From Tipula vernalis (taxonomy: Eukaryota > Arthropoda > Insecta > Diptera > Tipulidae): a stretch of DNA of 64,000 nucleotides. The stretch is from contig OY282560.1 in assembly GCA_958295665.1 (NCBI GenBank), positions 144,514,091 to 144,578,090 of the forward strand, in the 5' to 3' direction. The notes below the pieces were generated by a model. It was given only the letters and a program-made list of their open reading frames with translations. It was not told the origin of the DNA and ran no database searches. The position numbers were made by a program, and so were the translations under genes. How positions within the stretch are numbered: position 1 is the first letter of the stretch; every line of letters starts with the position of its first letter. Shown one piece after another: positions 22,371 through 34,097 of this stretch.

Positions 22371-23600
22371 TAAATATTTGAAATGTTCATATCTTTATGT
22401 CTTAAAGCGATTAACCGCGCGCGATTCATTAAATTTTAAAACGTCAAACAAAACACAAAATATTTTAACCATGTGTACGAGTACATACTATTTTTAATAC
22501 ATCTAATCAAATCCTAATTTTTATATTTGTAATTTAACTAAAATAAAATAACGACGGGTGTCAGGATTAATAAACGATTTTTTAATTTTAAAATGTCATA
22601 AAAAATTCTAACTATCGAAATAAATACCTAGGGGCGTATAAACCATATCAAATATTATTAATTATTCAATTTTTATTTTTCCCACTAATAACGATGTTAT
22701 AAATTGGTAAGTGCGGAACCCTGAATTTTTTTTTTGTACAAACGAACATCCTATTACGATTTATTTTCAAATGTTGCTGTTTTGTAAGTGCCACTAGGGT
22801 CAAATCTAAAATGATTCTTATTAACAATTAGGGAATTTTATAGTTTCGTTACAGGTACCAAATTAAAACAATGTACCATAACGCCATTTATTATCATCAG
22901 ATATTAATAGTACATGTACATATTTACATTTTAAATACATCCTCTACATGCATAAATTATCATAATATTGACGTTATCGCAATCGATTTAATTTCAAAAT
23001 TGTAAAGTTTTTATTTTGTTTTGTGCATAAATTAATATTGTACTCGTATGTGGTTTACGATGGTATAAAATTAAATTTTTTCGTTTAAAATTTTTAAATT
23101 AAGAACAATGAGGCTCTATATAAATAAAGTGGTTTTTGTGTGATGGTATTCAACTTTAACTTTAACCACTTTACAAATTTTATTAAAAATAATTTCGGCT
23201 GGCGAATTTGGTAATTGGGGATCCCGTATACGAACATGTTACATGGTCATGATGAATTTCAAGCTCATCAACACAATGCTCAAGCATTTCATGGCTTGCA
23301 AACATGACTAAATTTCTGTTTTAAGGGTGTCACTTATTTTTTTCTAAACTTATTGATTAAGTTATTTAAATTTTCTACCTTGGAAGCCATACTGATACAA
23401 TTAATAAGGTGTTAAGATTGAAAATAAATTGAGTATTTATGACACAGTATACACAATTTCTATTAATAATCACTAATTTTAAAACTGTTTTTAATTATTA
23501 TAGCTTATTATTTAATTTTTAATAATACAATATTTTATTTATTATGGCGAATTTAATATAAAAAAAAAAAAAACTTTACATAATTTTACGTGTTTATTCA
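22371..23600. other. AT-rich region without recognised gene
   Basis: A 40-codon minus-strand frame (23183-23305) is open but too short to judge. No repeat family is identified. Confidence 0.4.
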
Positions 23601-23633
23601 GTTGACGCCATTTTGTGCCATCGAAATAAGTCT

Positions 23634-25442
23634 TTATGAAAATTTTTCAAAATAAATAAAGCAATATTGCTTTAAAAATCCTTTTAAGCCAGCTAATATT
23701 ACGGTTAGTAAAAATTTTTCAAAATTGGTATACTCGGATGACTGAAGCTCTAAGGATTCGAAGTCAATGTGCGGAATTTCATTTTGAAGAGGGTTTGCTT
23801 TCAACTCATCAACGAATGCTCGCGATAAAGTATCTGGTACGACATTTTGGGCACCGATTCGGTGTTCAATAGTGAAGTTGAATGGTTGAAGTTTTAGGCT
23901 CCATCTAGCGAGACGGCCGGTTAGATCTTTCTGCTGTATCAACCATTTTAAGCTTGCATGATCGGTCACTATCGTAAAGGAGTATCCTTCGATATACTCT
24001 CTAAATTTTTTCACACTCAGTACTGCGGCAAAGCATTTAAGCTCCGTTACTGAGTAATTACGTTGCGCGGTTTTTAATTTTTGTGACATGTAAGCTATTG
24101 GGTGCTCTTCCCTATCATTTCCTTTTTGACATAATACTCGACCGATTCCCGTTGTACTTGCATCACATTGTATTATAAAAAGCTTGTTAAAGTCATCAAA
24201 AGCACAATTTGCCTTGGTAGTCCAACAGAATTTCTGATTATTTTTAAGCAAATCGGTTAATGGAGCAGCAATAGTAGCATAATCAAGAATGAAACGTCGA
24301 TTCCAGGCAGCCAATCCAAGGAATTTACGAACTTTTCTGACGGTATTTGGTACTGAAAATTCTGTGATTGCTTTTACCTTTACTTGATCGACTTTTAAGC
24401 TACCTTCTTCTACAATGAACCCAAGATATTTTATATTTTTGCACAAAAATTTGCTTTTATCAAGGTTTATTGTTAAACCCGCTTTCCTCAGTAAACCTGC
24501 AAGTTTTGCTAATAGTGTTAGGTGTTCTTCAAAACTGCCGGAAGTCACCAGCAAATCATCTAAATAGACGAAGATGCGGTCGTGTAATTCGTGGGGAAGT
24601 ACCTGGTGCATTAACCGGCACATTGTCTGTGGCGCGTTGCACAGCCCAAATGGCATGACAGTAAACTGATATAAAGGTCGGCCGTAGACGGTAAACGCCG
24701 TTTTATCTCGGGACTCTGGTGTCAACGGTATCTGCAAAATGCTTCTTTAAGGTCCAAACTGGAGTTGGATCTTGTCTGATCCAATCGACCCAGAATTCCC
24801 TCGATTATTGGCAGGGGATACGCGTCTTTGACCGTCACTTCATTCAGCTTACGGGCATCGAGACACAAACGTACTTTACCATTGGGCTTAGAAACCAATG
24901 TTACCGGGGAGCTCTACGCACTATTTGATTCCTCTATTACTCCTAAAGAGAGCATGCGATAGATTTCTTTATTGATGTTAGCGTGAACTGCTGGAGACAC
25001 TGCATAGTAGCGCTGTTTCACTGGTTGAGCCGATTCTACATTTATAGTGTGAGAAACTAACGTGGTCCTTTCTAAACCTTGTTTTGCGAATGATGGAAAT
25101 TGTTTTATTACTTCATTAAATTTGAGAGTTTGTTCTGCCGAGAGGTCGTGTTTGTCTAATTCTGTCCATTGACTCAAGATTTGCATCTAGAATTATTTTA
25201 AAAAGACGCCAAAAATCAATTCCAAGGTATAATTCTTGTTCGAGGTGAGGTGTCAGATGTACTCGCATGTTTCTCTCTATGCCGTTAAATTGAATGTTCT
25301 CCCAAATATATCCGAAAACCCGTACATTCGATTCGTTAGCAGTTTTGATTAAATCTGCTAGATTAAATACTTTCACAGTCGGATTGGAAAGAAAAGATTC
25401 GCATCCTCTTCCCAAACAGCTAATTGACGCTCCACTGTCCAA
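23634..25442 (-). pseudogene. Gypsy pol remnant (protease-RT-RNase H)
   Basis: The protease has MDSGASISC (25442 onward). A frameshift lies near 25180 and another near 24910-24740. The RT palm follows with FTVMPFGLCNAPQTM and FVYLDDLLVTS. RNase H has IQCDAST and TDHASLKWLIQQK. The C-terminus is LAGLKGFLKQYC and then stops, before any integrase. The catalytic YLDD and the RNase H Asp residues are kept, so the loss is by frameshift and truncation rather than by active-site change. Confidence 0.85.
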
Positions 25443-25705
25443 AAGACCACGATAGGGTATTTGATTAATTATGACCTCTGCATAAGGCCGATTATCTAAA
25501 CCTTCAGCAAGATACGTCTCAGATATAGCATGCTTAATATTTCTCCTCCATAACCAATGTAATTTGGATCTAGTTTCAAAAGAATTTGAAATGGTTGATA
25601 TACATGTTATTTTAGCTGGTGATTTATAAATATTTGAAACTAATGATTGTGCTGTTTGTCAAGTCAGGTGGGTATACTATAGGGTGTAGGTTTATTTGTT
25701 TTGCC

Positions 25706-27263
25706 TTATCTCCACATCCGTATTGAATGGTGCTGCCACGATTTTTCTATGGTTCCGCTGAGGAAACGCGACTTACATCTAAAAGAATTCGGTTTTAAGA
25801 TACCATTTCTTCCACATCCGAAACAAAATATTTTGTTAATCGGGACAGGACAATTAGTATAAGTATGCCCAGTATCATGGCAGTTCCAGTAAATGACATA
25901 AGAACTATCGCTAATTTGTTGTGCGGAATTGCCTGTAAAATTGTGTTCTCTAGGCCGAAATTGACTTTGTTGATTAATGTTAACTCGTTGCAAGGCGTTG
26001 ATGTTTTGCTCTTACTCCATTAGAGAAACACTATAAGTCTCCGCATTAATTACGTTTTGTACAATTTCACTAATGTTTCGACGGTGACATAATTCAGGTT
26101 CAAATTTGTTCCTCTTCCAAGATTCCTCTAAAGCCACACATCGTGCTACTAGGTTACTTATTGTGTCAATTTGATAATCGGGCAACAAAACTTGCAAGCC
26201 GGAACGCATATTCCGCTTTAATATATGCAAAATATCTTTCTCTGGCATCCTCTTTTGAATCTGCAATGTAATTGACATAAAATCGTTGTAAAATTCCATA
26301 AAAGGCTCTTTCCATTTCTGCTTTCTTGATTCGAGCTGCTGCTTAATTTCATCGTCTGTACGTCTATCTCGAAATCTACCCAATAGGTCGTTTTTGAGTT
26401 GTTGCCAAGTACCCTCTAGATATTCGTCAAGAAAGCTCCAATACCAATCAGCTGCGTCTCCTTGTAATATTGAGCCAAGTTCATTATACAAATCTTGCTC
26501 AGTCATTCGAAAATTTCTTGCTTCATGTTCCACTCTAAATAAGAACCGGTGTATGGGAATACCATCAAGTTTGCCATCAAATGATAGCTTCCACCTATAT
26601 AAGTGATGATTCTGAGAAGTTTCTCGCCTGCCAAGTATAATGGGTGTGGTACTCTCAATCGTTTGTAAAGGTGTTGGAATATTTTTGTTTTGAATTAACA
26701 TTTCATCTTGTACACCAACAGTGTTTCTAGGATTTATTATTCCTGTTTTGCCAACTGCGTCCTGGGAATCTTTGATCAGCGCTTTTGATGAGGGTTCAGA
26801 TATTTGATCGGAACTTGCCATGTTTGAGGTAAGGTTTCTTTGGTACGAATAAATCATCCATATTACTGGTAGATGACATAATATTAGGATTTTCGGGATC
26901 AATGATTACGTTGCGCTTAGCTTTATTTGGAGACTTTAACTTAATATCCTCCATTTCCTCCTAGCTTAGTTCTACACTTTGTTTCACCTGATTAATGGAT
27001 TCGTCTAAATCATTGGATCCATCGGATACCTTCTTAACTGCTTTCAGTATTAGGTTGCTTGCATTTATAAGTTCTATACATTGAGTTTTATATCGACGAC
27101 TTGATTTTAATCGGGAAAGCCGATCGATAATATGTTGGACTCGACTGTCAATAGTCACACTTAATTCAACAGCGACCGTAGTATCGACATTAGTGGTATC
27201 AATCTCGGTTAACCAATTGCGGTGTTCCAGAATTTTGTTTATACATTTCTGAATGTCACGCAA
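25706..27263 (-). pseudogene. Gypsy gag remnant
   Basis: Three open pieces run from an N-terminal helical segment (27263-26961), through the capsid region (26902-26012, with RWKLSFDGKLDGIPIHRFLF and WYWSFLDEYLEGTW), to a nucleocapsid piece (25993-25706). In the nucleocapsid piece the first zinc-knuckle cysteine is replaced by tyrosine (YWNCHDTGHTYTNC). A second Cys cluster (CFGCGRNGILKPNSFRC) has also lost one Cys. Frameshifts or stops separate the pieces. It would have packaged element RNA; it is now inactive. Confidence 0.82.
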
Positions 27264-27370
27264 TGGGTTTTTTCGAGCTGTTTCATGACCCTTGAATGGC
27301 TTTAATACCGGGTTTTCCGCTTCTGCTTTAAAAGCTTCATTTAGAGCGGCGAGTTTTTTGACATTATTTT

Positions 27371-27706
27371 CTTGTAGCTTTGTAGCTTACGAACTAATAT
27401 AATCATACCACGAACTATTACTAAACGTAAGATCACTAATATATCACGAACTATGAATTTTATTCGAACGTACATTTGCTCGACTCACTATCACCAATCG
27501 TATCATGTACTTAGTCTTATTTTTTTAAAACCGATTACGATCAGAAAAAAAAATTCACTTTTTAAAGAGCTTTTATTTTATCTCTGTTCCACTCAATGAC
27601 CAAATCTTAATTGAATTTTTTTCAAATTATTTTCTTCATCCAAAAACTCAGCATCGAAAAAAGTTATCATCCAACGGGAAGATGCTGGTGGGGAACTATG
27701 CATACA
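27371..27706. other. Short AT-rich spacer
   Basis: Contains imperfect repeats of ACGAACTA (near 27388, 27411 and 27448) and no gene. Confidence 0.4.
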
Positions 27707-27990
27707 TCTATATATATAAAAATGAAGGGTTGCTGTGTGTTAGTCTCGCTAAAACTCAAAAACGGCTGGACCGATTTTCCAAATTTTTTGTTTGTTTTGT
27801 TTGCTATAGTTCAGGGATGGTTTAGAAAAAAAAAATTTGAAAAACCCCCAAGTTCAGCGAAAAAAAAAATATATATAGAGAATAGAGAATAATATTGTGC
27901 CAAATGATTAATTTTCACTAAGCAGACATCATATTTGTGTATCTTGAAAAACTTTGTTATTGTTTTGTAATTTGTGTATCTTTTAATAAC

Positions 27991-30900
27991 ATGCCAAAGA
28001 GAAGAACGGCTAACATTGGTCGTCGAAGTCAGTCAAATGTTCGCAGAGCTACCTCACGAGCTAATCGCACCAACGACCAGCGAGCGACAGATAATGATAA
28101 TAGTCGTATCGGTATGTCTGAATTACGTTTGAGACAACAGCGAGCGCGACAAAATGAACATGAGCGATCGCGCCGACGTATCGCTCCTGTAAATCTGGAA
28201 CGAGCAGCGTACCGTTACAATCCGGAAATCGATTACAGTGATGAAAAATCAGTAAAAATTGGAGAAATGTCAGTCGTTTGTCGGTACTGTAAGGCATTAA
28301 AATACAGCGGCGAATCTTCTGGGTTGTGTTGTGCCAGTGGAAAAGTGAAATTGCCACAATTGGTTCCACCACCAGATCCATTACGATCATTAATCTCTGG
28401 AGCGAGTAGTGAATCTACACATTTTTTGACCAATATTCAAAAATACAATAATTGTTTTCAAATGACGTCCTTTGGTGCAACGCATATTGTGCAGGGGAAT
28501 TTTATGCCCACTTTCAAGGTAATTGTTACAACATAATCCTTATCTTTCATTCAACATTTAACATATTCAAAAAAAAAAAAAACAGATCCAGGGACAAATA
28601 TATCACTTACTTGGAGCACTGTTGCCAGTACCAGGTGCGGACTATCAATTTTTACAAATTTATTTCATGGGAAATTCAGATGCAGAAGTTGATCAGCGTT
28701 GTGCTCACAATCCAACGACAAAGCGAGATATTGTGAAACGATTGCAAACGTTTCTTCATCAGAACAATGAATTAATTAAAACTTTCAAAATGGCGTTAGA
28801 TCGAATGCCATCTGACAGCCATAATATTGTCATACGGGCTGATAAAACGCCTGCGGGTGAGCACGCAAGGAGATTTAATTCGCCTACAATTGATGAAGTG
28901 GCTGTTGTTATTGTCGGAGAAAATTTGCAATCTAGAGATATTGTGCTTCATCGTCGAGATAATAAATTAAAACGTGTATCCGAAACGCACAGGACTTACG
29001 ACGCGCTACAATACCCATTAATTTTTTGGCAAGGTGAAGATGGATACCACTTCAACATTAAAATGGTTAATCATGAAACAGGTAATTGTGTTATGTCCGA
29101 AAGAATATAACAACCCAGATATAACAATTGACATTGATTTTAATACATCTAATCGTACCTCCATTATGATTGCAGGCGTTGAAACCAATAAAAAAGTTAG
29201 TGCTATGAATTTTTATTCATACAGACTCATGATCCGGGAAGGTGAAATGAATCACATTCTGATGTATCGCCGTCTTTTCCATCAGTTCGCGGTTGACATG
29301 TATGTCAAAATTGAAACTGCACGATTGACATACATCCGCTTAAACCAACAGCAACTCCGATCTGAAGAATACATTCATCTCCGCGATGCTATCAATGCTG
29401 ACAGAGATGCAAACAACGTCGGAAGAATGACAATTTTGCCGGCAACTTACATTGGAAGCCCGCGCCATATGCACGAGTACACGCAAGATGCAATGTCGTA
29501 TGTTAGATAGTATGGCCGACCAGACCTATTCATTACATTTACCTGTAATCCCCAATGGATTGAAATTAAGAAGGAACTATTACCAGGTCAAACACCAGTC
29601 GATAGGCATGACATCATCGCCATTTTTAAACAAAAATTGAAATCTCTCATGGATTTTATTATAAAGCAACGTGTGTATGGCGAAGTCCGTTGCTGGATGT
29701 ATTCCGTTGAATGGCAAAAGCGTGGTCTACCTCATGCGCACATTTTGATATGGTTAGTTGATAAAATCAGGCCAGATGAAATCGATTATATTATTTCAGC
29801 TGAAATCCCCGATGAAACTGTTGATCCAAAATTGCATGCAGTAGTAACTAAAAACATGATCCATGGGCCTTGCGGTGTTTTCAATACCACTTCTCCCTGT
29901 ATGATCGACGGTAAATGTTCCAAAAGATACCCGAGAGACTTGCATGCTGATACCATCACAGGTAATGACGGATACCCATTGTATCGTAGACGATCAGTTG
30001 AAGATAATGGACGATTTGTTGTTGTGAAGGCTAAAGGACAACATTTATATGTAGACAATCGTTGGATTGTCCCATACTCACCAATATTGTCTAAAGCTTT
30101 TGACGCTCACATCAATGTAGAATACTGCAATTCCGTCAAATCAATCAAGTACATATGTAAATATGTAAATAAAGGCAGTGATATGGCCGTTTTCGCCGTA
30201 ACAGATAAAAATGACGAAGTATCTCAGTATCAGATGGGTCGCTATGTCAGTAGCAACGAGGCGATTTGGCGTATCTTTTCATTTCCAATCCACGAAAGAC
30301 ACCCTACAGTAGTCCATTTGGCAGTACATCTGGAAAATGGACAACGGGTGTATTTCAATCCAGACAACGCGGCATTCAGAGCACTACAGCCTCAATCAAC
30401 GACACTAACGAGCTTCTTCTCAATTTGCGAAACAGACAATTTTGCTCGCACTTTACTGTATGCTGAAATTCCACGCTACTATACGTGGAACGCATCATCG
30501 AAATCGTTTCAACGTCGGAAAAAAGGAGTACCAGTCGAAGGACATCCCAATGTTTTTGCTTCAGATGCTCTGGGACGGATCTACGCTGTGCATCCAAATA
30601 ACGACGAATGTTATTATCTTCGATTGTTGTTGGTGAATGTTCGTGGTCCAACGTCGTTTCAACAACTAAAAACCGTTAATGGACATTTGTGTGCGACTTA
30701 CCGTGAGGCGTGTCAACTATTACAGTTGCTCGAGAACGATTCACATTGGGATAACACGCTTAAGGATTCCGTCATCTCTTCATCACCGCATCAAATTCGC
30801 ACATTATTTGCGATCATTATATCTACATGTTGCCCCTCAAATCCAAACGATTTATGGCTTAAATATAAGGCCGACATGTCTGAGGATATTTTACATCGTA

Positions 30901-32499
30901 TACGCTGTCAAACTTCAAATCCAACACTACAAATAACTGAAGAGATTTACAATGAGACATTAATTATGATAGAAGACATTTGTCTATTGATGGCAAATAA
31001 AGGGTTATCGTCTTTAGGTATGACATCGCCCAATCGTCCGATGCATGATGCATTTAACCATGAGTTACAAAGGGAACGCCAATACGATACCGAAGCACTA
31101 GCTGAAGCAGTTCGTACGAATGTTCCGCGATTGAATCAACAACAAAAAAATTGTTTACAACTCTTTGATAGAAGTTGTGAGCAATGGAACTGGTGGAATT
31201 TACTTCCTGGATGCTCCTGGAGGAACTGGAAAAACTTTCTTGATATCATTGCTTTTGGCGAAGATTAGATCGCAGAATGAAGTTGCCCTAGCGTTAGCTT
31301 CATCTGGAATAGCTGCGACTTTGTTAGAAGGCGGACGAACCGCACATTCTGCGTTGAAATTACCACTAAATATGCAAATCAATGAGACACCAGCTTGCAA
31401 CATAGCCAAAAATAGTGGAATGGCGACGATTCTACGGGCGTGTAAATTGATCGTTTGGGATGAATGCACGATGGCGCACAAGAGGTCACTGGAGGCGCTG
31501 GACAGAACTTTGAAAGATCTTCGTGATAACCAGAACATTTTCGGTGGAGCCATGATTCTGTTGTCCGGTGATTTTCGTCAGATTCTTCCAGTTATTCCAC
31601 GATCAACTGCAGCTGACGAACTAAACGCGTGCTTAAAATCATCTAATTTGTGGCGATATGTGAAAACACTTCGATTGACAACTAATATGAGAGTATTTTT
31701 ACAACAAGATCAAAGTGCGGACGTGTTCTCGAAACAGTTGTTAGATATTGGTGATGGGAAACTCGCAGTTGACACCTCGACCGGATTCATTACATTCCCC
31801 AACGATTTTTGTCTATTGACAGATTCGAAAGAGGAGCTGATTCAGCGTGTTTTTCCAGATGTAGCGCAACAATTTAAAAACCATAATTGGTTGAGCGAAA
31901 GAGCAATATTAGCGGCGAAAAACAAAGACGTCGATGACCTCAACGTGACCATTCAAAATTTAATTCCAGGACAGCTGTTTTCCTTTAAATCTGTCGATAC
32001 AATTATCAATCAGGATGACGTAGTTAACTATCCAACAGAATTTCTGAATTCACTGGAACTGCCTGGCTTACCACTTCACAACTTACAATTGAAAATTGGT
32101 TCAGTTATCATTATGTTACGTAACATTAATCAACCTCGATTATGTAATGGAACGAGATTGGCTGTGAAAAAATTAATGAATAATGTCATCGAAGCAACGA
32201 TTATCAAAGGAAAATATAAAGGAGAAGATGTTTTGATTCCACGTATCCCAATGATTCCAACGGACTTGCCGTTCGATTTTAAGCGACTACAATTCCCAGT
32301 GCGCCTGGCCTTTGCGATGACCATAAACAAGTCGCAAGGCCAGTCGTTGGAAGTTTGCGGGATTAATTTAGAATTTCCATGCTTCTCGCATGGACAACTA
32401 TATGTCGCATGCTCACGTGTAGGGAAGCCATCGTCTTTATATATTTATGCTCCGGAAAACCAAACCAAAAATGTTGTTTATCAAAACGCTTTAAATTGA
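27991..32499 (+). pseudogene. Helitron Rep-helicase, two introns, two lesions
   Basis: Exons are 27991-28518, 28586-29081 and 29176-32499. Intron 1 (GTAATT..AACAG) and intron 2 (GTAATT..TTGCAG) both keep the reading frame. Domains in order are: a basic N-terminus, a Helitron_like_N region (28586 onward), and the HUH nuclease with GLPHAHILIW (about 29730). The paired tyrosines follow in YICKYVNKG (about 30150). A Pif1-type helicase comes last, with DAPGGTGKT (about 31213), VWDECTM, TTNMRV and AMTINKSQGQ. An in-frame TAG at 29508-29510 and a one-base shift in the A run near 31144-31150 (just before the Walker A motif) break it. All catalytic motifs remain. Confidence 0.88.
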
Positions 32500-32710
32500 A
32501 CAGATATATTTATTATGTTTTGTTATGTATTTTTTATGTTAATAAACCAGAGAATAAACCAGAGAATAAGCGAGGAATAGTAGTGATTGAAAGTTTCATT
32601 TAAGCGGATTGAAAACACTTAAATCTAGGTAGCCGTCTTAGAAAGCCCCTATGCCAAACCGAGACACCCCTACTTGAGCACCCTCAGACATCTATTCACC
32701 CTGTGATCTG

Positions 32711-32737
32711 CCCGGGCGAGGCCGGGTAACCTACTAG
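32711..32737 (+). terminator. Helitron 3' hairpin and CTAG end
   Basis: The stem CCCGG/CCGGG with a six-base loop is followed by eleven bases ending CTAG. In Helitrons this marks the rolling-circle termination point (not a transcription terminator). Confidence 0.88.
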
Positions 32738-33176
32738 TAAATAAATAAAAATAAATATACACCATGCAACCGGGATATTTCTGTTTAATGTCATAAAAAC
32801 CAATAATCATTCAAAGATAATAATAAGGCCATATAAAGTTATGAAAAGTCGAGTTGCTTACAGTGTAGCATCAGAAATCTCAACCTCTTCGCGTGGCGTG
32901 AATTTAATGGTAAATAAAAAAAAAACGTTTTAACAATTCGGAAAATTGTTATACTACGAGCTAAGGAATGTTAACCAGAGCCACCGGGAGCAAGAACGAA
33001 CGAAGGATGTGGCTATACTGGTATTATTGGTATGGGGGTGTTAACCAACAAAGGTTTATTTATAAGAAAAATTACTGGGCGGAACCGTAAATAGTGGAAA
33101 TGTAGCAGTAGAAGTCGCGGTCTGCTCCAGCGATGAAGGCCCTTTCGGAATAGAACTTCCTCTAGAACTAATGTTG
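32738..33176. other. No recognisable feature
   Basis: A/T-rich sequence between the Helitron and the next remnant. Confidence 0.4.
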
Positions 33177-33760
33177 CTATAACGTATGTAGGAGAATTCC
33201 TAAATTGCACTTGAAAGTCGGAAGCGAAATCTTATGTTGTTCTCCTGGGTAAGTCGAGCCATGAACAGATGGCTTACCGACAGCATTATTGTTTTTAGTG
33301 GGAGGAGCGGCACTTGATCTCGAATATTCCACCTCCTCCCTTAATAACTGGACCAGTTTCATCAGGGCTGCAACTTTCTCCTGACTAGTATTTGTACAGC
33401 TAAATTTCCTGTTTTTGGATTCCATCACGTTAGGGATTGAGGCAGTCGGGATCTCAAAACCCATAACCGTTACTGACGGAATATCCACTCTCCTGGCTTC
33501 CTCCACAGATACATTCAAGCTCTCCGGTTTCGTCAATTATCAATCCAATGACCCGACCAACTTCCAGCATGATATCTGTTACTCTTGAGCTCGGTATCCA
33601 AAGGTGGGAGACGAGCTGGCTTGAGCAATCCATCCATCAGTGTTACCCCACTGGATCTGTAACGACGCCTCGTGATGTCGTTAACAGACATAGAATCAGC
33701 GGTCTTGGACGGTATGTGTAGCGGGCTAAGTTAAGGAGTGGCGTGGGAATTTTCAGACAT
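33177..33760 (-). pseudogene. Possible LINE ORF1 5' fragment
   Basis: A minus-strand reading from MSENSHATP (about 33760) continues with stops and shifts into the open 119-codon frame at 33536-33177. That frame has a helical stretch (EKVAALMKLVQLLREEV). G/C content is higher than the surroundings, and the sequence before it (to about 33950) resembles a LINE 5' leader. I cannot name the family, and no zinc knuckle or RT is present. The assignment is tentative. Confidence 0.3.
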
Positions 33761-34093
33761 GATAATATGCTTGAATAACCGCAGGGGGATCAAGAAATGG
33801 AAAAAACACCATTTGACTATCCGGTTTACAGGAACACAAAAATATGAAATAATAAGCCGTGTGCGACCGTCCAGGATGACCGCTCCACCCCGCGTAAGCC
33901 CCGCACAGTCTACCGGAATTGCCCTCAGGTTACGACTGTCACCGATGTCCCTGTAAGTTATGGATAACCGGCTATGATAAATAAAAATTAAACAATAGAA
34001 AATTTAAAATCTAAGCATTTACGTTATTCTTCCATAGTCTAGAACAGACAATAAAACAAATTTTTGGGAGTTTTTTTTTTTATTTGGTTTGCG
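33761..34093. other. Leader-like and AT-rich sequence up to the retrotransposon target site
   Basis: The left part is relatively G/C-rich (see the preceding entry). The right part is AT-rich and ends in ATTT (34094-34097), the left copy of the target duplication of the Gypsy array. Confidence 0.4.
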
Positions 34094-34097
34094 ATTT

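Larger units (their letters stand above)
23634..27370 (-). mobile_element. Truncated Ty3/Gypsy retrotransposon, diverged relative of the 34-51 kb pair
   Basis: In minus-strand order it holds gag (27370-25706), protease, RT and RNase H (25442-23634). The sequence ends just after RNase H. Integrase and both LTRs are missing. Gag and pol blocks align in order and wording with the intact copies (for example WYWSFLDEY against WYWLHIRLH, and FGLCNAPQTMCRLMH in both) but are substantially diverged. It therefore represents an older or separate subfamily. The Helitron at 27.7 kb starts about 340 bp beyond its 5' side. Confidence 0.88.
27707..32737 (+). mobile_element. Helitron rolling-circle transposon, complete ends
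   Basis: The element is 5031 bp. The 5' end is TCTATATATATAAAAATGAA preceded by A. The 3' end is CTAG (32734-32737) followed by T, preceded by a 5-bp CCCGG/CCGGG hairpin (32711-32726) eleven bases upstream. This is the standard Helitron layout, and insertion between A and T adds no target duplication. Inside is one Rep-helicase gene with two introns and two inactivating lesions. The 5' region has the AAACTCAAAAACGGCTGGAC stretch that I know from insect Helitrons. Confidence 0.92.

Noticed and set aside
23183..23305. 40-codon minus-strand ORF (MFASHEMLEHCV start)
   Set aside because: Composition is interesting, but it is too short, with no splice partners or motif.
28519..29175. Frameshifts in the Helitron gene at 28.5 and 29.1 kb
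   Set aside because: Both are better explained as introns, because canonical splice sites restore the conserved reading.
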